Origin: Microseira wollei NIES-4236
Lineage (GTDB): Bacteria; Cyanobacteriota; Cyanobacteriia; Cyanobacteriales; Aerosakkonemataceae
Direction: 5' to 3'
Assembly (NCBI RefSeq): GCF_020521235.1
Contig: NZ_BLAY01000021.1
Span: 1 to 64,000, forward strand
Length of the DNA stretch: 64,000 nucleotides
The first letter of the stretch is position 1. Every line of letters starts with the position of its first letter. Shown here piece by piece: positions 27,893-35,772 of this stretch. The translations under genes were made by a program, and so were the position numbers. The notes under the pieces are model-generated. The model made no database searches. It was not told the DNA's origin and saw nothing but the letters and a program-made list of their open reading frames with translations.

Positions 27893-28018
27893 CACCAAGA
27901 AGAGGCGGCGGGGAAAATTGCAGCGCAGCAGCGGCGGTTAAAACAATGCGGTAATCAGGATTTGCCCTTGGATCGTCCTTATTATTGGGCGGGTTTTGTG
28001 TCGCAAGGGTCGTGTTGA
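27893..28018 (+). pseudogene. C-terminal remnant of a CHAT-domain protein
   Basis: One frame reads HQEEAAGKIAAQQRRLKQC, then DRPYYWAGFVSQGSC and a stop at 28016-28018. The PYYWAGFV motif is the characteristic end of CHAT domains of the TPR-CHAT type. There is no start, and an AGAAACCGGGTTTCT repeat lies immediately upstream where the rest of the gene should be. The rest of 27695-28068 holds nothing else I can support. Confidence 0.5.
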
Positions 28019-28068
28019 TTTGTAGCCCAAAAACCCGGTTGCTTCAACTTGCGATATATCAACAAAAG

Positions 28069-28250
28069 GGCAGGCAGAATGCCTACCCCACAAGAGTTAT
28101 TGCAGAGGTTTAATAGACTTCTCCCATAAATACCCTCAAAGGCAGGCAGAATGCCTACCCCACAAGAGTTATTGCAGAGGTTTAATAGACTGCTCCCATA
28201 AATACCCTCAAAGGCAGGCAGAATGCCTACCCCACAAGAGTTATTGCAGA
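28069..28250. repeat. Three tandem 72-bp repeats
   Basis: Units start with GGCAGGCAGAATGCCTACCC at 28069, 28141 and 28213; the third is cut short near the TetR gene stop. They are nearly identical. Related sequences occur at 32781-32851 and about 37983-38015, so this is a dispersed non-coding family that has amplified here. Confidence 0.9.
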
Positions 28251-28254
28251 GGTG

Positions 28255-28881
28255 CTAGGATTTGGGATTGGCAGCACCAGCAATTAGATAAGTGAGGGAC
28301 TCGATCAGGCGATCGCTTTCCATTGGTATAATCTCTTTCCCGTGCAGCATCTCTTGAATATTCATAAAACTAATCAAAGTTCCCATTAAGATCCATGCTG
28401 TGGCTTCTGGATCTGGTAAGTTCAATTCGGGATGAGCTTTCAGGTATTGAGTAACCATTTCAATCGCTGGTTTTGGCAGACAGCGGACGCAAACTTGCGC
28501 TAACTCCGGGAAACGACCCGATTCGCCAAAAATTACCCGCATAAACGCCCGATGTTCCTTATCATCGATCATCTGAGCTAATGCTGCTTTTGCCAGCTTT
28601 GGCAGCACGACGCTAGCATCTCCTTCGGGGGGTTGCTTGCCAAATACAGACTGAAACCGCTTGGTTGCCATTTGCTCGACTAGGGTTTTAAACAGTCCTT
28701 CTTTGTCTTGAAAGTAGCTGTAGACGGTGGCTTTGGAAACTCCGGCACGGGAGGCTACCCGATCCATGCTTGCACCGGCATAGCCGTGTGCCAAGAACTC
28801 TTGCATTGCTCCTTGCAGAATTTTCTCAGATTTATCTACTGAACTGTCTCGCTCTGCTTCACTAGCTTTGATGCGCGCCAT
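28255..28881 (-). CDS. TetR/AcrR family transcriptional regulator
   Basis: This 208-residue protein has an N-terminal helix-turn-helix (about 15-65; GASMDRVASRAGVSKATVYSYFQDKEGLF contains the motif) and a C-terminal ligand-binding domain typical of AefR-like TetR proteins (MIDDKEHRAFMRVIFGE, LPKPAIEMV). It is divergent from the devBCA-like operon, and two palindromic operators lie between the genes. It most likely represses the exporter and itself until an exported compound binds. AAGGGGA precedes the ATG. Confidence 0.93.
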   Translation of the reverse strand: MARIKASEAERDSSVDKSEKILQGAMQEFLAHGYAGASMDRVASRAGVSKATVYSYFQDKEGLFKTLVEQMATKRFQSVFGKQPPEGDASVVLPKLAKAALAQMIDDKEHRAFMRVIFGESGRFPELAQVCVRCLPKPAIEMVTQYLKAHPELNLPDPEATAWILMGTLISFMNIQEMLHGKEIIPMESDRLIESLTYLIAGAANPKS

Positions 28882-28948
28882 TTTTTTCCCCTTGTGTCTT
28901 CTTCATCTTAAAGAAAGATGTCCGCTCTCCGGGAAGGTACTTGACTAA

Positions 28949-29001
28949 ACTAAACCGTTTAGTCTAATATCATTGTATAACAAAACTAAACCGTTTAGTT
29001 T
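28949..29001. promoter_or_regulatory. Paired TetR operators in the divergent tetR-devB promoter
   Basis: ACTAAACCGTTTAGT occurs at 28949-28963 and again at 28985-28999, the second extended to 28983-29001 with 9-bp arms. Both have dyad symmetry around one central C, with centres 36 bp apart. Their position between the tetR start (28881) and the exporter start (29027) fits autoregulated TetR control. Confidence 0.85.
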
Positions 29002-29026
29002 AAACACCTGCTTTTGCGAGGCAGTT

Positions 29027-30667
29027 ATGGTTCAGCACTGGAAGCTAGAAAATATACCTTCTGATGTCCTTTCCCGTTCGCCCAGCGTTCTAGCGCTCGC
29101 GACATCTCTGTTAGTAAGCGGAGTCGGAATTTATACAGCCGTGCGGTGGCATAATCCCGCAGAAACAAGCGTACCAGTACCAGAAGCGATTCAACCAGAA
29201 GTAAAAACGGTAACAGCCTTGGGAAGACTGGAACCCAAGGGAGAAATCGTTAAACTTTCGGCACCCGTGTCAAATGAAGGGAGTCGGGTAGAAAAACTGC
29301 TGGTGCAAGAGGGAGATAGCATCAAAGCAGGACAAGAAATTGCCATTCTAGATAGTCGCGATCGGCTGTTGGCAGCATTGGCAGAAGCAGAACAAGCCGT
29401 CAGCGTAGCGCAGGCAAACCTCGCCAAAGTGCAAGCGGGAGCCAAAAGGGGCGAAATTGCGGCGCAAAAAGCCGAAATTGCCCGGATTCAGGCGCAGTTG
29501 CAAGGTGACAAGACAGCGCAACAAGAAAGCATCTACCGCATCGAAGCGCAATGGCAAGGCGACAAGACAGCGCAACAAGAAACCATCTCCCGCATTCAAG
29601 CGCAGTGGGAAGGCGACAAGACAGCACAACAAGAAACGATCGCCCGCATTCAAGCACAGTGGGAAGGCGATCGCACCGCACAACAAGAAACCATTGAACG
29701 CATCCAAGCGCAGTGGCAAGGCGATCGCACCGCACAACAGGCAACGATTAAGAAACTCGAAGCACAATTAGAGAACGCACAAGCCGAATATCAACGCTAC
29801 GAAGAAATCTACAAACAAGGTGCAATTTCTCGGTCTGTTTATGAAAGTAAGAGTCTTGCCGTAGAAACAGCACTCCAGCAACTCAACGAAGCCAAAGCCG
29901 TTTTAAATCGAATTGATACGACCGCTAGCAAACAATTAAGCGAAGCCAAAGCCGTTTTAAATCGGATTAATTCTACAGGCAGCAAACAAATCAGCGAAGC
30001 CAAAGCCGTTTTAAATCGGATTAATTCTACAGGCAGCAAACAAATCAGCGAAGCCGAAGCTGTTTTAAATCGGATTAATACGACAGGTAGCAAACAAATA
30101 AGCGAAGCCAAAGCGGTTTTAAATCGCACCAATTCTACAGGTAGCGAACAGATCGGCGAAGCAGAAGCGACATTAGACAAAATTGCCGAAGTGCGTCCGG
30201 TAGACGTAGAAGCGGCAAAAGCAGAAGTTAAGCGCGCGATCGCTGCCATGAATCAAGCCAAGGTAAATTTAGACAAAGCCATCGTGCGATCGCCGCAAGA
30301 TGGGACAGTTTTAGAAGTTCACGCGCGTCCAGGTGAATTAGTATCAAACGATGGCATTATCGATATTGGAGAAACCAAGCAGATGTATGCGATCGCAGAA
30401 ATTTACCAAAGCGATATTAACAACATCCGTCCCGGACAATCAGTGCGAATTAGCAGCGACTCCCTTCCCGAAGAACTGCAAGGAACCGTAGACTGGATTG
30501 GGTGGCAAGTCAAACGACAAAACATCGTCAACACCGATCCCAGCGCCAACATTGATGCCAGAATCGTAGAAGTTCACATCAAACTCGACGAAGCATCCAG
30601 CCAAAAAGCAGCAAAATTCACCAACCTGCAAGTTAAAGTAGTCGTACAACTAAACAACCCTAAATAA
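29027..30667 (+). CDS. devB: DevB-type membrane fusion protein with expanded coiled-coil hairpin
   Basis: This 546-residue HlyD/DevB-family adaptor has one N-terminal membrane span (about 18-37), a lipoyl/barrel region (VTALGRLEPKGEIVKLSAP), a very long helical hairpin (about 120-400) and a C-terminal barrel (IVRSPQDGTVLEVHARPGE, VRISSDSLPEELQGTVDWIG). It bridges inner-membrane DevAC to an outer-membrane channel. Both hairpin helices carry five 18-residue repeats. The ATG at 29027 follows GAGG; a longer frame from 28973 would run through a TetR operator and is rejected. DevBCA exports heterocyst glycolipid in Anabaena; the substrate here is unknown. Confidence 0.93.
   Translation: MVQHWKLENIPSDVLSRSPSVLALATSLLVSGVGIYTAVRWHNPAETSVPVPEAIQPEVKTVTALGRLEPKGEIVKLSAPVSNEGSRVEKLLVQEGDSIKAGQEIAILDSRDRLLAALAEAEQAVSVAQANLAKVQAGAKRGEIAAQKAEIARIQAQLQGDKTAQQESIYRIEAQWQGDKTAQQETISRIQAQWEGDKTAQQETIARIQAQWEGDRTAQQETIERIQAQWQGDRTAQQATIKKLEAQLENAQAEYQRYEEIYKQGAISRSVYESKSLAVETALQQLNEAKAVLNRIDTTASKQLSEAKAVLNRINSTGSKQISEAKAVLNRINSTGSKQISEAEAVLNRINTTGSKQISEAKAVLNRTNSTGSEQIGEAEATLDKIAEVRPVDVEAAKAEVKRAIAAMNQAKVNLDKAIVRSPQDGTVLEVHARPGELVSNDGIIDIGETKQMYAIAEIYQSDINNIRPGQSVRISSDSLPEELQGTVDWIGWQVKRQNIVNTDPSANIDARIVEVHIKLDEASSQKAAKFTNLQVKVVVQLNNPK
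29483..29752. repeat. Five 54-bp in-frame repeats, ascending helix of DevB
   Basis: Five units encode RIQAQWEGDKTAQQETIA-like 18-mers (units start at 29483, 29537, 29591, 29645, 29699). Eighteen residues make about five helical turns, so the heptad phase is kept by the charged/hydrophobic pattern. Confidence 0.9.
29885..30154. repeat. Five 54-bp in-frame repeats, descending helix of DevB
   Basis: Five units encode SEAKAVLNRINSTGSKQI-like 18-mers (starts at 29885, 29939, 29993, 30047, 30101). The repeat is unrelated in sequence to the first set but identical in period and copy number. Confidence 0.9.
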
Positions 30668-30837
30668 TTCGCCAACACCTCTCTTTCTTCTTTTCTGTGT
30701 CCCCATGAAGAAATGAACCGCGAAGACACGTTAGCGAAGCGATTCGCGATAGCGAATTAGGACACGAAGAAGAGGAAGAAGAGAAAGAAGATAAGAGGGG
30801 TTTTCTAGCCGGATTTGATATCAAAGAGGATTACCAT

Positions 30838-32013
30838 ATGATAGGTTTAATTCAACAACTGCGACGACGAACTCCCCTGGGATGGTTGCAACTAAGTCGA
30901 GAAAAAAGTCGATTGCTAGTTGCCTTATCAGGAATCGCCTTTGCCGACGTTCTTATATTCATGCAACTCGGCTTTCAATCCGCACTTTACGACAGTAACA
31001 CCCGCCTGCATCGCAGTTTAGAAGCAGACATCATTTTAATCAGTCCCCAAGCCCGAAACTGGCAAGGATTATCAACATTTTCGCGGCGAAGATTGTATCA
31101 AGCTGAAGATATTGCGGGGGTGAAATCGGCAGAGGCAATGTATGTCAATATTATCACCTGGAAAAATCCCAATACCCGCGCCCAAAGACAAGTGCAAGTT
31201 ATCGGATTCGACCCCGATCGACCCGCGTTTGACTTGCCAGAAGTGAATCAACAATTGGATAAACTTAAACTCCCCGATACTGTCTTATTCGATCGCAAAT
31301 CAAGAGGAGAATACAAAGAAGTCATTACCCAAGTTGAGCAAGGAAAATCCGTCACCACCGAAATCGAACGGCGCACAATTACCGTTGGTGGTTTATTTAC
31401 AGTGGGGGCATCCTTTGGCGCAGATGGTAGCTTAATTACCAGCGATCAGAACTTTTTACGACTGTTTCCCAAACGAGATGCTGCGAGTGTAAGTTTGGGT
31501 TTAATTCGAGTCGAACCGGGTTACGATCCGAAGCAAGTAGCAGCAGCGTTAAAATCTCACCTTTCTGATGATGTCCGAGTGCTAACGCAGGAGGAATTTA
31601 TTAACTTTGAGGTAAATTGGTGGCAAACAAATAGCCCGATTGGGTTTATCTTCGGTTTGGGTGTAACGATGGGGTTTGTAGTCGGCGTGATTATTGTTTA
31701 TCAAGTCCTCTCAACCGACGTGAACGCCCATATGAAAGAATACGCTACATTTAAAGCAATGGGATATCGCAATATATATTTGCTGGGTGTGGTGTTTGAA
31801 GAGGCGATAATTTTGGCACTTCTCGGCTTTATCCCCGGATCGCTTCTGCCTTTAGGATTGTACAGATTGACGCGAAATGCTACGAATTTACCCCTGTACA
31901 TGACGATGGCGCGAGCGGTGACAGTACTGATTCTGACTATCATTATGTGTACGATCTCGGGCGCGATCGCTACCCGCAAACTGCAATCTGCCGATCCTGC
32001 CGATATGTTCTAG
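30838..32013 (+). CDS. devC: DevC-type ABC exporter permease
   Basis: This 391-residue permease starts with the family-typical PLGWLQLSREKSRLLVALSGI membrane helix, followed by a large extracytoplasmic domain (about 45-270) and three C-terminal helices (around 275-300, 320-345, 358-378), the FtsX/MacB-like topology. VDVNAHMKEYATFKAMGY-like text (here STDVNAHMKEYATFKAMGYR) is the coupling region to the ATPase. AGAGG precedes the ATG. It lies 170 bp after devB and 13 bp before devA. Confidence 0.94.
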   Translation: MIGLIQQLRRRTPLGWLQLSREKSRLLVALSGIAFADVLIFMQLGFQSALYDSNTRLHRSLEADIILISPQARNWQGLSTFSRRRLYQAEDIAGVKSAEAMYVNIITWKNPNTRAQRQVQVIGFDPDRPAFDLPEVNQQLDKLKLPDTVLFDRKSRGEYKEVITQVEQGKSVTTEIERRTITVGGLFTVGASFGADGSLITSDQNFLRLFPKRDAASVSLGLIRVEPGYDPKQVAAALKSHLSDDVRVLTQEEFINFEVNWWQTNSPIGFIFGLGVTMGFVVGVIIVYQVLSTDVNAHMKEYATFKAMGYRNIYLLGVVFEEAIILALLGFIPGSLLPLGLYRLTRNATNLPLYMTMARAVTVLILTIIMCTISGAIATRKLQSADPADMF

Positions 32014-32026
32014 GAGAAATGGATTT

Positions 32027-32746
32027 ATGCAAAGCATCATTGACTCTGAACCCGTCATCTCGATTCAAAATTTAGACCACTACTTTGGTAAAGGTCAACT
32101 GCGGAAGCAAGTTTTATTTGATATCAATTTAGAGATTAATGCCGGGGAAATTATTATCATGACCGGGCCATCTGGGTCGGGAAAAACAACGCTGCTGACG
32201 TTAGTTGGTGGATTGCGTTCTGCCCAATCTGGAAGTTTAAAAATATTAGGACGAGAACTTTGCGGTGCCAGTCCAGAAAAATTAACCCAAGCACGACGCC
32301 ACCACGGTTATATTTTCCAAGCCCATAACCTTCATGGTAGTTTAACAGCGCTGCAAAACGTCAAAATGGGCTTAGAATTGCATTCGGAGATATCCCCAGA
32401 AGAAATGCAAACCCGGTCTGCTAAAATGTTAGAACATGTGGGGTTAGGAAATCGCATCAATTACTATCCAGATGACCTATCGGGGGGACAAAAACAACGA
32501 GTGGCGATCGCACGCGCCTTAGTGTCTAATCCCAAAATAGTTCTGGCTGATGAACCCACCGCAGCACTAGATAAAAAATCGGGTCGCGATGTGGTTGATT
32601 TGATGCAAAGACTGGCAAAAGAACAAAGTTGTACGATTCTATTAGTGACGCACGATAATCGCATTCTGGATATCGCCGATCGGATTGTTTATATGGAAGA
32701 TGGGCGTTTAGCAGATAATCCAAATGTTGCCGTTGGTGTTGAGTAA
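32027..32746 (+). CDS. devA: DevA-type ABC exporter ATPase
   Basis: This 239-residue ATPase has Walker A GPSGSGKTT (47-55), signature LSGGQKQRVAIARALV and Walker B IVLADEPTAALD, in the MacB/LolD/DevA group. It powers the DevBC pump. AGGAG lies 9 nt before the ATG and the gene follows devC by 13 bp. The stop codon at 32744-32746 merges into STRR units. Confidence 0.95.
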   Translation: MQSIIDSEPVISIQNLDHYFGKGQLRKQVLFDINLEINAGEIIIMTGPSGSGKTTLLTLVGGLRSAQSGSLKILGRELCGASPEKLTQARRHHGYIFQAHNLHGSLTALQNVKMGLELHSEISPEEMQTRSAKMLEHVGLGNRINYYPDDLSGGQKQRVAIARALVSNPKIVLADEPTAALDKKSGRDVVDLMQRLAKEQSCTILLVTHDNRILDIADRIVYMEDGRLADNPNVAVGVE

Positions 32747-32937
32747 TGCTAATGGCTAATGGCTAATGGCTAATGGCTAATAGACTTCTCCAAAAACTCT
32801 TGTGGGATAGGCGTCCCGCCTGTCTTTGAGAATCTTTGTTGGAGAGGTCTAATGGCTAATGGCTAATGGCTAATGGCTAATAGTAGAACCGCCAAATATT
32901 CCCATGAGCAATTAACAATTAGCAATTAGCAATTTAT
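32747..32937. repeat. STRR arrays interrupted by a 71-bp inverted-repeat element
   Basis: TAATGGC heptamers on both sides flank an element with 13-bp terminal inverted repeats (TAGACTTCTCCAA at 32781-32793 and TTGGAGAGGTCTA at 32839-32851, one mismatch). Its interior matches the 72-bp repeat family at 28069-28250. AATTAGC units continue to 32937. Confidence 0.8.
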
Positions 32938-32942
32938 ACAAA

Positions 32943-34286
32943 TTAAGGCTTGTTGGATAGCATCACGAATTCGTAATTTGAGCCGTTAGATTGGACTTGG
33001 ATGATGACTGGATTACCGATGCGATCGCCCGTTGATGCAAATCTGACTGCACCCGTCGCGCCGGAGACGGTAAACCCTGGACTGTGCAATGCTTGTTGTA
33101 AGCGATCGCGCCCAGTACCTTGTTGCAATCCGGCAATTATCGCTTGCGTTGCATCATAAGCGGTAGCGGTGCGCCAGCTAACCTTACCCCGCCATCTTTG
33201 AGCGATCGTTTCTGCAAAGGAAGGGTTCGCTTGGGGATGCCAAGGTGCGACGAGGATTAACCCTTTAACTGCTTGTTGTCCAGTTTGTAAGGTTTTGATA
33301 TTATACAGCGTCGGACTGCTAAATAAAGCTAATCTGTTCTGATTTGCTTTGGCGAGAGAGATTGCTGCTTCTACGCGATCGATGTGACTAGCAACAAACA
33401 ATCCATCCGCGCCGCTGTTAATAGCTTCATTCACTGCCGCAGTCGGGTTAAAGTTAGGCGTTGACAAATCGCAGACTGTGGGGATTAATTGCCCTCCCTT
33501 ACTAATAAATGCCGCCAGAAATTCATCTTTGAAAGAGACATTATCCGGTGCTTGGGAATCGTAACAAAAGGCAATTTTGGTTTGGCGGGCAGTTTTAAGT
33601 GTATAGTCTGCTAAAGCTTCCGCCATGACTTTGCTAGTGGGAACCGTGCGAAAAATAAATTGACCGATGCCAGAGAGATTATTGGCAAATGAGGTAGGTG
33701 AAACCATCACCAATCCTGCCTGTTGATAGATAGGGGCAGCAGCGAGAGAAGCATTGCTGGCATTGTGTCCTACGACACCCAACAATGCTCGATCTTGAAC
33801 TAATTCCTGAGCAACTTTTTGGGCAATTTCTGGGTTGTTTTCATCGTTGACAATCTCCACTTGCAATTTCTTGCCGTTAATTCCGCCTTTTTGGTTAATT
33901 TCATCCTGGGCTGTCCCCACGCCGCGCAGGATTTCTTGCGATACGTTTAAATTGCTGCCAATTGGCACGCTGACGGCGATTTTGAGCGAGTTGTTTCCCG
34001 CTTGGGCGTTATTTAAATAGATGAGGGTTTCCGGGTCATTTGGCTGCTCGAGGAGGGAGAATTTAAAGTGAGCGATCGCTTTTTGGTAATCTCCCTTCGC
34101 AAAGGCTTCAACTCCCCTTTGTTTGTCTGGGGTTGCCTTGTCTTGAATCAACAAACGATTTCCGATACTACCGCGCCCAGAATCAGTTTTAAACACCGCC
34201 TGAATGCGAGGAAATACGACTAGACATAACAGTCCCAAAAAAATGTAGACAATGGGAGGGAGTCTAGGGGTTTTAGGTTGTGCCAT
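32943..34286 (-). CDS. Membrane-anchored amino-acid-type ABC binding protein without CHAT domain
   Basis: This 447-residue protein has an N-terminal membrane helix (about 10-28), a short TPR-like segment (GVEAFAKGDYQKAIAHFKFS) and a Leu/Ile/Val-binding-type periplasmic domain (from LKIAVSVPIG to the end; GVVGHNASNASLAAAPIYQ is typical). It matches the C-terminal halves of the four CHAT proteins upstream in the same run of genes, but has no CHAT domain. There is no permease or ATPase nearby, so it probably senses rather than transports. ATG at 34286 is chosen over TTG at 34304. Confidence 0.88.
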   Translation of the reverse strand: MAQPKTPRLPPIVYIFLGLLCLVVFPRIQAVFKTDSGRGSIGNRLLIQDKATPDKQRGVEAFAKGDYQKAIAHFKFSLLEQPNDPETLIYLNNAQAGNNSLKIAVSVPIGSNLNVSQEILRGVGTAQDEINQKGGINGKKLQVEIVNDENNPEIAQKVAQELVQDRALLGVVGHNASNASLAAAPIYQQAGLVMVSPTSFANNLSGIGQFIFRTVPTSKVMAEALADYTLKTARQTKIAFCYDSQAPDNVSFKDEFLAAFISKGGQLIPTVCDLSTPNFNPTAAVNEAINSGADGLFVASHIDRVEAAISLAKANQNRLALFSSPTLYNIKTLQTGQQAVKGLILVAPWHPQANPSFAETIAQRWRGKVSWRTATAYDATQAIIAGLQQGTGRDRLQQALHSPGFTVSGATGAVRFASTGDRIGNPVIIQVQSNGSNYEFVMLSNKP

Positions 34287-34313
34287 AACAGTTTTCCAAT
34301 CCAAAATTAAAAA

Positions 34314-35051
34314 TCAGTTTTGTTCATCCTTCAATTGGGCAAGGCGACGGGAAATTTCATCGTTAAGCATCAAGCGGTCTAAATCAGATTGCAGTCTTTC
34401 CGTATGACTTTCAGACAGTTCTGCTTGGGCATTTGTTTTGAGATATCGACCTTCGATAGCTGATTGTGCTGATTCAAATTGATCGCGAGCAGAGTTGATG
34501 TTTAAACTACTATCGACTTTGGCGATTGTTTCTAAGGCTTCGTTGATTTCTGCTAAAGCTTTGAGATTTTGCATTTCTGTTTGATAAGCTTCCAACTTTT
34601 CTCGTTCTCGCTTGAGTTTGTCTTTAGATGCCACTACAACTTTTTCAGCATGGGCTACTTGTTCTGCCATTTTGGGCAGGAGGCGTTCGATTGCGATCGC
34701 TCGACTCATCGCCAATCTTGCGGCTTCTTCATTCCCTTTTTGATGCGCGATTAATGCCTGATTTTCTGCCAGTAAAAACTCTTGCTGTTTGGCTGTATAT
34801 TTGGCTTTAGCTTTCTCATAAGCAGCGACTACCGTAGCAACGGATTCTGTGAGTTGGGCGATGGATAGTTGCATTGATTCGAGGGATTCTCGCGCCACTT
34901 CGACGGCAACTTTGCCGCCAGATTCGACCGGGATACCCCACAGCCAATTCCAGATTCCTACTAAAGTCCGTCCAGCTGTTTCGCCAATTAACCAGTAGAT
35001 GAAGTGTTTTAATTTACCTTCACCAATTAGCCAACGGATAAGTTGTTTCAT
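34314..35051 (-). CDS. PspA/IM30-like coiled-coil protein
   Basis: This 245-residue protein is almost entirely helical with a long coiled coil (about 60-245; LLPKMAEQVAHAEKVVVASK and EKLEAYQTEMQNLKALAEI). That fits the PspA/IM30 family, which binds and stabilises stressed membranes. The N-terminus repeats an amphipathic WLIGE segment (KQLIRWLIGE, KHFIYWLIGE) that could insert into the membrane surface. It ends 27 bp before the binding-protein gene, so the two are likely cotranscribed. The family call is from overall pattern, not from a unique motif. Confidence 0.75.
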   Translation of the reverse strand: MKQLIRWLIGEGKLKHFIYWLIGETAGRTLVGIWNWLWGIPVESGGKVAVEVARESLESMQLSIAQLTESVATVVAAYEKAKAKYTAKQQEFLLAENQALIAHQKGNEEAARLAMSRAIAIERLLPKMAEQVAHAEKVVVASKDKLKREREKLEAYQTEMQNLKALAEINEALETIAKVDSSLNINSARDQFESAQSAIEGRYLKTNAQAELSESHTERLQSDLDRLMLNDEISRRLAQLKDEQN

Positions 35052-35279
35052 TTTGCTCTCACTGCTAACGCATCCGATCTATGATTGGGATGGAGTGAGA
35101 AAAATATGCAATCTCTGGATCGATCGGTTTCTCATTTTCTCATTCCCATTTCTCATTCCCAGGTTCTACCTGGGAATGCAATGTACAGAGGGCTGCTGCC
35201 TCGCAGCCACATAGAGGCTCTGCCTCTAGATCCTAGGTTCCCAGGCCGGAGCCTGGGAAACGAGAGAGGAGAGCCGGTT

Positions 35280-35657
35280 TTACTTGCGAATTTGATAGGT
35301 ATAGAATTTTTGCAGCGCTGCCACGGTTTCAAAACGATAAGCAGGCAACAAAGGACTGATAGAAAGCTCAGTGCGATAAATGCTAAAAAAAATAAAGCCG
35401 CGCTGGTTGGTATGCTCGGCAATTAGTTTCTGAAGTTGAGGACGCCCAACATCAACCAGCAAAGTGCAGGAGTGCTGGATCAAATTATCCCCATCTTTGA
35501 GAGTTTGGGTGCAGGTATTGTCTTTTAGGTAGGCTGTTAACTGAGCGATCGCATACTCTTCGTAGTCAGACTGACTGGGATTGGTAATTGCCATCGCTAT
35601 TCCCAGTCCAGCCAGAGTTGCGATCGCTAACGATTTTATCATATACAAGTGCTTCAT
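35280..35657 (-). CDS. DUF4359-like protein
   Basis: This 125-residue protein has an N-terminal hydrophobic segment (MIKSLAIATLAGLGIAMAITNPSQ) and a small domain with two Cys (NTCTQTLKDGDNLIQHSCTLL) resembling cyanobacterial DUF4359 proteins. The NPSQSDYEEYAIAQL start of the domain is typical of the family. It is probably membrane-tethered or secreted; role unknown. An AAAAACCGGGTTTA-type repeat lies just upstream (about 35692). Confidence 0.8.
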   Translation of the reverse strand: MKHLYMIKSLAIATLAGLGIAMAITNPSQSDYEEYAIAQLTAYLKDNTCTQTLKDGDNLIQHSCTLLVDVGRPQLQKLIAEHTNQRGFIFFSIYRTELSISPLLPAYRFETVAALQKFYTYQIRK

Positions 35658-35772
35658 ATCAAAGGTGGGTAATCACAAAAATTAAGGTTAAAAAAACCGG
35701 GTTTATTTAGTGTCGCGAAGTAAGTTTCTTACCCTCGCAGCCAGAGAAACCCGGTTTCTGGGAAAAGCTGCT

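Noticed and set aside
29348-30249. Minus-strand frames with repetitive Leu/Arg/Phe-rich sequence opposite devB
   Set aside because: They are antisense readings of the in-frame 54-bp repeats; any frame open in one unit is open in all.
30838-32746. Reading devBCA as evidence for heterocyst formation
   Set aside because: DevBCA-like pumps are also widespread in non-heterocystous cyanobacteria, and no hgl or other heterocyst genes are nearby.
32943-34286. Complete amino-acid ABC uptake transporter
   Set aside because: No permease or ATPase genes of the branched-chain amino acid type accompany the binding protein.
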